The notes beneath the pieces were generated by a model. The model saw only the letters and a list, made by a program, of their open reading frames with translations, searched no databases and was not told where the DNA came from. 64,000 nucleotides of DNA. It comes from Bathymodiolus brooksi. Its lineage: Eukaryota; Mollusca; Bivalvia; Mytilida; Modiolidae. This document shows positions 56,631 to 64,000 of the stretch, piece after piece. The first letter of the stretch is position 1. Every line of letters begins with the position of its first letter. Location of the stretch: positions 106,403,906 to 106,467,905 of the forward strand of contig OY804577.1 in assembly GCA_963680875.1 (NCBI GenBank), given 5' to 3'. The position numbers were made by a program, and so were the translations under genes.

Positions 56631-57146
56631 TTATACATTTTCACTATGTGAAAATCCATCGTTTATTATCGTCTCTGCAGAGACGGAATATATTTCGACA
56701 AGATCTTGGTATCGGAATATAAACTTTTTAAGAGATCGAATAAGGCGAATCTTTTTATAGCCCTGGTCCAGTAGCCTGTTTCTCAGATGAAGATGACGTT
56801 TCAGGAGATCAGAATAATTGCTACTGGCCCTTGCATAGCGAATCAATTGCGAGATGTACACACCATATGCAGGAGAAGCTGGTACATTGCTGCACATATT
56901 TGGAAAATTTACGATTTTAAAATTGAAGTCATCATAAATTTTAGTACTGAGTTAACCACTGTCGTCAAATTCGAGGTATAAGTCCAAAAATGATGCGGAC
57001 GAAGCTGTATCTGTGGTCTCTTTAACTTCCAGCTCTGGAGGATTTATCAATGGAAGAAATTCTGCAAATCTAGAATTATTGATAGATAAAACGTCATCAA
57101 CTGAGGCGAAGCCGAGGTTGACAATGTCTTTTTCGAAGGGTAGCAA
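56631..57146 (-). pseudogene. reverse transcriptase, C-terminal part (fragment 1)
   Basis: The protein reads from 57146 down to 56631 in one frame with a TAA at 56954-56952. The first part has FASVDDVLSINN, where family members carry a Y-x-D-D catalytic box; here the tyrosine is replaced (box at 57104-57093). Then come ELEVKETTDTASSASFLDLY, and beyond the stop CSNVPASPAYGVYISQLIRY and a basic GYKKIRLIRSLKKF tail. I recall this family (GIPMGTN...RYIDDVLS...SPAYGVYISQLIRY) from bivalve and cnidarian genomes; whether it is Penelope-like or another retroelement class I cannot decide. Non-functional through the stop, the lost catalytic tyrosine and the missing N-terminal half. Confidence 0.75.
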
Positions 57147-57199
57147 TCTGATATATCACTCTCTCAACTATATGTTATTAAATTTATTATACTGAATGT

Positions 57200-58095
57200 T
57201 TTCACTTTCTCGTTTGCATTGATGATTTTTTTTTATCGTTTTAATGTTTCATAACATATTCAGTCTATTCATTTTTATTAAATTATTTTTAAAATTTAAA
57301 AATTATAAAATTAATTTTTTTTCTAAAAGTTCAAAATTTTCAAAATATTTCAAAATGATAAAATTTTCATAAAGTTTCAAAGATTTCAAAGTTTTCATAA
57401 AATTTCAAAATTTTAATATTTAAATAATAATATTGAAAAATGATAAAACAATTATAGCCTACCATTTCGGTAAATACATGGATTTATAGACCTAATAATA
57501 TATATCTTTGAAATCGCTTCACTTTCACGTGCACAATTGATTCATAATTGAGGCTCTAATGTGTCAGAGCAGAATGTTACCCTCGTCTTATCCAATAAAA
57601 TTACAGCTTACTTACATGAACTATAATAAAGGTTGTTATTAAATGTTTGTGAATTGCCAGATAATAAAAAACCACACGATCATCCTATTTTAATGTAAAC
57701 TACGTGACACAGATGTGACAATAGAAAGCATGCATTGTGGTGCATGCCTCTGAAACTCAATTACTGAACTGAACTGACATTTCCATTAAATATTCGTTTA
57801 AGAATTTACACAATTACGAATTAGCTTCAGCGCTGAAACAAATTTAGAGAAAGGATGGGAGATTGAACATAAGGAAACAAAATAGATTGCGTGAGTTCAA
57901 GTTCTAAAGCATCTCTTTTGTTTCCATCCTTCATACTACCATGCCTCAAGCTAATCTTAAAACTGGGCAAATGGAATTGGTTTAATGTGTTTCCTCAGTA
58001 AAAATAGACAAAGTAGATATCAGTATTCTATTTTTTGATATATACATACCTGAAAAAAAACCCACTAATATTCTAACCAAAAAATACTCAGACAA
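57200..58095. other. AT-rich intergenic, cryptic simple repeat
   Basis: 57285-57430 is built of 'caaaattttc', 'aaaatttcaaa' and 'ttcataaa' words. No gene recognised in the remainder. Confidence 0.45.
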
Positions 58096-58099
58096 TAGA

Positions 58100-58289
58100 A
58101 AACTTGTGTGTTTGGTGGCGTGTTTTTCAACAAACATTTAGCATTACAATGGGTACTAATGGTGATCCGTTTTTAGTCCACTTATTTCTATATTCTTATT
58201 AGGCGCACATCATGCAGGGGCTACTCCAGGGGAAAAAAGAAAATAAATTAGGTCGATCCTTTAATTTCAGATTCCTATATATAGATGAC
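58100..58289 (+). pseudogene. reverse transcriptase fragment 2, cut at the catalytic box by SINE-1
   Basis: From 58140 one frame reads SITMGTNGDPFLVHLFLYSY, a stop, then an A-H-I-M-Q-G stretch, [10 protein letters not shown] and LYIDD (58275-58289). A shifted frame just before holds FGGVFFNK. The order MGTN, LFLYSY, YxDD is the same as in fragments 1 and 3. Sequence identity to the family ends right after the YIDD codons, where SINE-1 sequence begins. Broken by a stop, a frameshift and the truncation. Confidence 0.72.
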
Positions 58290-58447
58290 GTACTCGATAC
58301 AACATTAAGTGATAAAGTTTGTCAGTGACTTGCGGCAGGTCGGTGGTTTCCTCCGGGTACTCCGGTTTCCTCCACCAATAAAACTGACCGTCACGATATA
58401 ACTGAAATATTGTTGAAAGTGGCGTTAAACACCATAACCCTAACAGG
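58286..58447 (+). mobile_element. SINE-1, head missing, abutting the RT fragment
   Basis: 'gacgtactcgatacaacatt', 'gtcagtgacttgcggcaggt', 'ctccggtttcctccaccaat' and 'attgttgaaagtggcgttaa' + 'acaccataaccc'. Confidence 0.88.
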
Positions 58448-59195
58448 TATCCTAACACTCTAAAAACGGCTTTGTACATTGACCTTTACCTGGAAATCGA
58501 TGGACATCGAAATTGTGCGCAAAATGTTTTGTTTGTAGACTTCTTATTCTTTATTGCAACATTACAGTAGTATCTGCATGCAGAGTTTATATTTCAATTA
58601 ATGTATTACAGACTCAGGATATGTTTGTACTGTACTATTTCCATCCTCTTCTGGCTATTTTACTGTGCTTTGACCATTTCCATAAGTAAAACGGAGGGTG
58701 CTACAAGTGATTCATTCCCGGTTGTTAATGGTAATCGTGCTTTCACTTTGATAATTATTTGTCTTTGTTCTGTTTTATGTCTCGCCACTTGTTCGTCTTT
58801 CGTCACTAATTTACAATTTGTTTATCACGTCTTGGTGTCTTCTGTCCTTGTGTTACTGATTTAGGAGGTAGGTTTGCTATGATAAATCTTTAGTCATTTG
58901 TTATTAGTACGTACGGCAATGTTTTGCATAAAACTATACATTCAGATAATTACACATGAGGTACATTACAATGTGGTTACTGGGTCTATGTACTGATGTT
59001 TGCAATAATGAAAAGAAATGAAAGTCGAGAAAATGTCGTTGCAATGGACAACTAATGTCTTCTCCAAAGAGATTGCTCAAAATATTGTGAGAGCGACTGA
59101 CTACAAGTTGTCTTATGATTACAAGCAATTTGACATTATCAAACAAAACGAGGCACTCGTTTGCTTCCCGTTCTAAAGAAGAATTGTGAATTTGA
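58448..59195. other. intergenic, nothing recognised
   Basis: An 87-codon hydrophobic open frame (58601-58864, +) has no recognisable family and lies in low-complexity T-rich sequence, so it is not called. Confidence 0.35.
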
Positions 59196-59199
59196 TTCG

Positions 59200-59475
59200 T
59201 CCAGAATAACTAGCACAGGCCCCTTCAAGGGGTCTATGATGAATGTTTCCTGTATGATAGATTCCACGATTACTGTACCATATTATAGTGAGCAAGTTTG
59301 TTTTTTGGTGTATAAATACAAATGCAAAATGACCGACACTGCCTATTTTCTTTTCCCTGTGCAATTCAAGCATTCATTCATTGCCCCATCCCAGTGTCAC
59401 CTTTTGCACCTACATATACCGGTAGCTGACATATTGCTTACTTGACGTTAAACAATAATCAATCAAATCATTTCG
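59200..59475 (+). mobile_element. possible 3' end of a SINE/LINE with ATCA-type tail
   Basis: The sequence ends 'cttgacgttaaacaataatc' + 'aatcaaatc', the same kind of tail as at 1360-1381 and 13349-13375. The upstream body ('tataccggtagctgacatat') is not assigned to a family. Confidence 0.4.
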
Positions 59476-60120
59476 TAGTGGTTGTACCTGCAGTGGCTAA
59501 ACTGGTTCCTGTTTCAGTAGCAGTAGATTTACATGGAAGTTCCGTTATGAAAGTAACCCGAATAATCCAGTCGTTATATTACGCTTTGCTATATTAACGC
59601 CTGAACGACTTTCTCGATAAAACGCGTCAATCGTAAGCTTCAAATTAGCAATGCATTCTGAGTATAAACTGCGCGTGGTGATTTTGGCACTAAAAGAAGG
59701 AGGAGCTTAGGAAATGTTTGTAAACATAGGTCAATGGAGCGTTCAGGTGTCAAATGTTTTCATTGTACCCACGTGTTTGATCTTACTATTAATCTGAAAG
59801 GCGAAAAGAAAAGAAATGTAGGAAAACTAAATAATGAATTAAACATCGTTAATCAACCTTGTCGATCTCCATTTCTTGTTGTTTGTAAACATTACCGGAA
59901 ATTGAAAGAACCGCCTTGCCCATACTCGGCAAATATTCATCGCTGATTGGCTCTCTCTTTCAGATAGCAGCTGACGCGTTTTTATCACAAGGAGAGTTCA
60001 AGCCCTCATCCAGCGATAGTGCCGATAGAGGGCGCAGTATTATTCGAGTTATTATGAAAGTAGTTTTGTCTAATATATTCAGTTCAGTACTAAAAAAATC
60101 GAAAATCGTTAATTACTATG
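59476..60120. other. intergenic, nothing recognised
   Basis: A 70-codon open frame (59734-59946, +) contains CFHCTHVF and CKHYRK, vaguely finger-like, but no family is recognised. 'gtttgtaaacat' occurs twice (59716 and 59881). Confidence 0.35.
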
Positions 60121-60124
60121 TGTC

Positions 60125-60345
60125 AAGAAGAGTTTGCAGATACCAAAGGGGTAATCAGAATCAGTAATTCGAGGAAGAATAGGCAACACTATGGCCAAAA
60201 GATAAAGTACAAAACGAAAAACAACGATCTACAAAACATACACATAGAACTAAAGATCGAGTACACGAACCCCACTAAAAACCGGGGATGAACTCAGGTG
60301 CTCCGGAAGGGTAACCACTTTCAGCTCCAATAGTGGCACCCGTCA
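60125..60345 (-). repeat. Rep-A, full-length-looking, reverse (left half of an inverted pair)
   Basis: 'gaagagtttgcagataccaa' + 'aggggtaatcagaatcagta', 'caacgatctacaaaacatac', 'aaagatcgagtacacgaacc', 'ccactaaaaaccggggatga' and 'ggtgctccggaagggtaacc'. Confidence 0.85.
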
Positions 60346-60372
60346 AGATTAGATTCATGATAATATACTAGT

Positions 60373-60525
60373 GGAGCAGCAACTGCCTACACTTTTGGAT
60401 CACCAGTTAACCCCGGATTAGTAGGGTTTGTGTTGCTAAATCTTTTGTTTTCTGTGTAGTGTTTTGTAAATTATTGTCTGTCATTTACAGCTTCTGCTTG
60501 CCCCTTTGTTATATTCAAGCTAATC
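60373..60525 (+). repeat. Rep-A copy (right half of an inverted pair)
   Basis: 'agtggagcagcaactgccta', 'ggatcaccagttaaccccgg', 'gtagggtttgtgttgctaaa' and 'cccctttgttatattcaagc'. It is head-to-head with the copy at 60125, about 30 bp apart, and more diverged. Confidence 0.78.
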
Positions 60526-60984
60526 GTAACAATAATATGTTGTTGTAAAGAACGTTTGTACACTATTATTGAACTTTATATCTTCTTGACACTGAAGTTG
60601 CCATTGTAAAAGTTGCCATGAATGAGATTCGATGGCAGTAATCATCAATTGGTGAAGTTATTACTAATGGTGGGGTTCTAATTTTCGCTGATTTTGGGGT
60701 CCACTTAAAACACGAATATAAAAATCCAGCAAAATACAATATTCCCATTGCTTGTTGCCTGCAGTGTTTGCAACCACGAATTTAAGAATCCATGCATTTT
60801 GCAGAAACCACGAAAATTGGTGTCAACGAATAAAAAGACTTTCACAGTATTAGATAGAACACAAGTCAACGGAAGACTTTATATTGAAACAAGTCAACAA
60901 TATTATGCCAATACCATCTCTCATCATATCTAGGCAAGTGACAGAATACTTTTCAACAAGGTGTTGATATCTTCCGAAAATCTT
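60526..60984. other. intergenic, nothing recognised
   Basis: No clear family. Around 60950-60980 'caacaaggtgttgatatctt' may be a scrap of the reverse-transcriptase unit that follows. Confidence 0.35.
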
Positions 60985-61255
60985 TTAAAAATATAAGATA
61001 AGACTGATATCATCAAATTGCCCGAGTATTTGATTGACAACATATGCTTTGTTTGGTGGACGTGTTTATCAAGACAGTCGGCATTCCTATGGGTACCAAC
61101 TATGCTCCTCTTCTCTCCGACTTATTCCTTTACTCGTACAAGGGATATTTCATAACGGGTATTCTCAAGAAACGCCAAAAGAAGCTAGTCCGATCCTCTG
61201 ATTTCACTTTCCGCTATACAGATGACATCCTTAACAAAATGACTCCATGATTGGT
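60985..61255 (+). pseudogene. reverse transcriptase fragment 3
   Basis: 61044-61250 reads VGIPMGTNYAPLLSDLFLYS, then ILKKRQKKLVRSSDFTFRYT and DDIL; the catalytic box is Y-T-D-D (61215-61226). An upstream shifted frame gives EYLIDNI at about 60997-61017. It ends in a stop three codons after DDIL-NK. The order and spacing match fragment 2 and place it just before the part kept in fragment 1. Truncated at both ends with a frameshift near 61050. Confidence 0.78.
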
Positions 61256-62115
61256 GATTATGATGATCGCATCTACTGGGAAACGATTGGTATGTTATTA
61301 TCCTGGCGTAACAATGTAATGGGAAAGTCTGGACGAAAGTTGACCATTGTTATCAGGAAATGAGACAGAGGAAACTTGTTTTCTGTTGTTTCTTTTATTT
61401 CAAGTTATTTGGGGTATATTATTCGCATCTTGTTTGGATTATGTAATTACACAACATTATCAATATATCTGAGCCTGAGATTAAAGGCTTTATCTTATAT
61501 AATTTGCTTGTCTTTTATAGGTTTATGTCTAAACTCTGCCTCATAGGAGTAATTGAAACGATAATGATCTGAAATCATGTTTTTATTTTATCTTGATATA
61601 CAGCGATATTCCTTCATGCCAACTCCGTACTGCATAAATGAGCGGTAGCAAAATGACATGTCAATTAATAATGATCAATTGAAAAGTCTTTCCTGTATTA
61701 AAGTTCTTTCAATCGCTTTATATCTCAATCATTGAGTTAAATACGTATTGGGCATTACCCGAGGTGTCCAAAAATAGAAATTCAATGCACTTTGATGTCG
61801 TTTCCTTTCCTCTAATATGCATAGCCCCTAATGACTATCATATTGATTTAGCCTTTAATTGGCAAACAGTGAGTTATACGTCTCTACAAAAACGTAGATA
61901 TATAATGCAGTGTACATGATGCGCATCTGGAATAACTTCATATTGAAAAAGATTTGAAATCTAAGTGACTACATTATGTAGGAACTGTAAATGTAAATCC
62001 TATAAATCATGTTACTGTTGTCGAATATCCATCCCATGTTTATGATTTAGAGCAGGGGAGGTGTACTTACCTGACATAATTCACACAAGTCCAGTCTTGT
62101 GTATTTAATTCGCCT
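61256..62115. other. intergenic, Rep-B scrap
   Basis: 'gatgcgcatctggaataact' near 61919 resembles a reversed, degraded Rep-B end. No gene recognised. Confidence 0.35.
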
Positions 62116-62119
62116 CATA

Positions 62120-62425
62120 CACATTACAAACACCAAGGACATGGAAATTTTGTTGATTCAAAAGAGATGGAGGTGGCTTGGTCATGTTCTACGTAAACCA
62201 TCTGAAGACATGACAAAGGTAGTCCTAAGATGTACACCAGAAGGGAAAAGAAAAAGAGGAAGACCAAAAACAACATGGAGGCGCACCATCGAAAATGAAA
62301 TAAAGGAAAGAAGATACACCGGGGGCACAATAGAAAGAAAAGCCAACAACAGAGAAGAGTGGAGGAAACTTGTTCTTGTCCTATGTGCCATGAGGCATAG
62401 CAAGGACTAAGTAAGTAAGAATACA
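62120..62425 (+). pseudogene. non-LTR retrotransposon (LINE) polyprotein, C-terminal end
   Basis: The open frame (to a TAA at 62408-62410) encodes the familiar last ~90 residues of many LINE reverse transcriptases: KRWRWLGHVLRKPSED, a basic GKRKRGRPKTTWRRT block, then EWRKLVLVLCAMRHSKD. RWxWLGHVLR followed by GRPKxTWRR is typical of RTE, CR1 or I-like LINE ends. The stop is followed at once by 'taagtaagtaag', a short tandem tail of the kind LINEs carry. Similarity starts at about 62130, so this is a 5'-truncated insertion; no catalytic part remains. Confidence 0.8.
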
Positions 62426-63366
62426 ACAAGCGGTTGTAGAGATCGTATCCCACTGCGGAAAAATAGCTCCATTCGAAAATGTATCTTATTATTGCGTAAT
62501 CTAAAGGAAAAGTGTAGTGCTAAATGTCTATAATTCATTAAGCACTTTTGATTGACTTTTCCCATCAGGTATTATTTTCTGTTTGCTTGCTCATGACTTC
62601 ATTTACTAACAACATATTTTACAGATTGTACAAAATAATAAAACTAAAACAGAACACAACATATAATCAAACCATCATAGAAAAAATCACAACGAGAAAC
62701 ACAGACGTGAAAAAAATGTTAACAAAAACCTGCTGTTTATAGGGGATGGTCAAATTTAGAGCCATACTATAGGAAGGACAATGCCTATCTGTATTCAATA
62801 GCATACATAATTTATAATTTAAAGATGCCGAGCCTATTTTGCCTGTAAGAATATGGTACATTATGAACATTGTCAAGCGATAGAGAAAGTATTTGCCCAA
62901 ACCATTTTAAGATCAATATTAAGCATAATATGTACACAGTGGGTGTCTTATAAGAAGCAGGAACTGCTTACCCTTCCCAGGAACCAGAATCTAACCCAGT
63001 TTTGAAGTCATAGGGAAAGCAACATTTCGATTACTTTTTGACGAACGTTTTGTTATGCAATGAAAACAATCTTTAACCAGTTTCAATTGTTTTCTTTTTT
63101 CATAGATTGTATGTATACAAATAATGTCACACAGTAGATGCTGGATTAAAATTCACACATAATAATGACAATTTAATTAAACTCATATGTTTGTTGAATC
63201 CTTTTTATCATTATTATTATTTGGCGATATATTAACGTATTATATTTCGTAAGAGGTCATGTCAGGTAATCTTTTTCATCTTTGAAATAATAAATTGATA
63301 TAATTATAATGTCTAAAAATATTTGATGACCAATCAACTGTATCTATATATATCTTACATTTTATA
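62426..63366. other. intergenic, Rep-A head scrap
   Basis: 'aagaagcaggaactgcttac' + 'ccttcccaggaacc' (62954-62987) matches the first ~45 bp of Rep-A. No gene recognised. Confidence 0.45.
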
Positions 63367-63504
63367 TTATCAACCTCTAAAGAGCTAACATCGTGGGTTA
63401 AGCTGCAAGTAGAAATCTTTTGTAAGGCAAGCCGCAGGCGCGCCTTACAAAATATTTCTACTTGCAGCTTAACCCACGATGTTAGCTCTTTAGAGGATGA
63501 TAAT
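63367..63504. repeat. long near-perfect hairpin with GC-rich apex
   Basis: 'cctctaaagagctaacatcg' + 'tgggttaagctgcaagtaga' + 'aat-ttttgtaaggc' is matched by 'gccttacaaaatatttctac' + 'ttgcagcttaacccacgatg' + 'ttagctctttagagg'. The apex is 'aagccgcaggcgc'. Arms are ~58 bp with only a few mismatches. Confidence 0.92.
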
Positions 63505-63710
63505 GTTTTTGTCTTCTGTGTAGCGTTTTTTTAGTGTTCGTGTTCTATATTGTCGTCTGTATAGCGGTTTTAGTGCATCTGCTGTATAATAAATGACCCA
63601 TTTCCATGTGACCTTCACCGGTGTTTTAAATAACACGTCACAGCTTGTGTTGACGTGAGTGTTCTAAAAATAGCCATCCAATAGCCATAGGTGACCTAAT
63701 ACCACTGCTC

Positions 63711-63941
63711 TTATAACCCAGTTCTGATGCCCATATAAAAATGTTCTAAAACTTCATCCAGTTTCACTACATCAAATTCTTCAAACTCAATATCCATTTT
63801 CTTTTGAAATAAGTAATGCTTCAAAATAGCTGCAGCTGCTTTATTTTGTTTTATTGTTCTTTCGGCATTTAATTGTAAACGTTTTTCTTCAATTTCAGCT
63901 TCTGTTGTTGTAGCAACTCTTTTACAACCTTTACGCTCCAA
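63711..63941 (-). pseudogene. Crypton/DUF3504-like tyrosine-recombinase-family protein, N-terminal part
   Basis: The 76-codon open frame reads QLNAERTIKQNKAAAAILKH, then FEEFDVVKLDEVLEHFYMGI. I recall this helical N-terminal block (N-x-x-T-x-x-x-x-x-A, then LD..L..FY...R) from invertebrate DUF3504 proteins related to Crypton tyrosine recombinases. It stops just where the family normally continues with the R-x-x-S/L-rich helices, so it is truncated, or an exon if a downstream (leftward) intron is used. The catalytic R...HxxR..Y residues are not in the window. Identification is by eye. Confidence 0.5.
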
Positions 63942-64000
63942 TATTTTTATTGATTATAAATGCACTCAATACACAGCATGACCTAATTCTTGTGCTTGGT

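Overview
The window is AT-rich eukaryotic DNA (about two thirds A+T by eye). It looks like an intergenic, repeat-dominated stretch of a bivalve mollusc genome, most likely a mytilid mussel. The organism call is inference from repeat families that I recall from mussel sequences: a tRNA-headed SINE with a conserved central domain, a unit running from 'aactctgacttggtacagg'-like sequence to 'aaatggtgggttgaa', and a unit ending 'cccctttggtatcttcaaac'. No database search was possible. There are no bacterial operons, rRNA genes or CRISPR arrays.

Only one intact gene is well supported: a single-coding-exon class A G-protein-coupled receptor at 44160-45326 (+), with a likely splice acceptor just upstream and a candidate polyadenylation signal downstream. 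Everything else that codes is a transposable-element or multicopy-family remnant: a decayed CXC (cysteine-rich) protein gene inside a ~3.1 kb element with terminal inverted repeats (about 47.8-50.95 kb); two PIF/Harbinger deletion derivatives with exact 3-bp target duplications (51668-53078 and 53375-54896), each keeping the start of the transposase and, antisense, the start of the Myb/SANT-like partner; three fragments of one reverse-transcriptase family (56.6-57.1, 58.1-58.3 and 61.0-61.25 kb); the 3' end of a non-LTR retrotransposon (62.1-62.4 kb); and the N-terminal part of a Crypton/DUF3504-like protein (63.7-63.9 kb, minus).

Non-coding repeats, named here for convenience. SINE-1: tRNA-derived, ~245 bp, about 20 copies or pieces on both strands. 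SINE-2: a second tRNA-headed family (55.1 kb; a possible relative at 18.5 kb). Rep-A: the 'gttgtttgtcctttttcttt...ggtatcttcaaac' unit. Rep-B: the 'gatgaaggttattccagaa...cgtcgtgcgcacta' unit. Rep-C: the 'ctgtcggaacagttcc...ctggtttggtacagg' unit. There are also long near-perfect hairpins (8.5, 10.3, 19.5, 27.3, 30.7, 35.1, 40.7, 63.4 kb) and small MITEs with TA or TTA target duplications.

Tandem arrays are abundant: 27 bp x 115 (20830-23936), 51 bp (42.5-43.86 kb), 69 bp (32.9-33.9 kb), 131 bp (28.6-29.3 kb), 38 bp (9.4-10.7 kb, split by an insertion), 32 bp (11.3 kb), 31 bp (37.55 kb), 33 bp (14.3 kb) and 49 bp (51.3 kb). Several sit at the corresponding internal position of a dispersed element. 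The 27-bp and 32-bp arrays lie in two different segments of Rep-C, the 31-bp array in Rep-A and the 33-bp array in a mariner-type MITE, so these arrays appear to have grown in place from dispersed repeats. This is the most interesting pattern in the window. Layout: 0-20 kb repeats and small duplications; 20.8-24.2 kb giant minisatellite; 24-42 kb repeats; 42.5-43.9 kb array abutting the GPCR gene (44.1-45.3 kb); 45.5-64 kb transposon graveyard.
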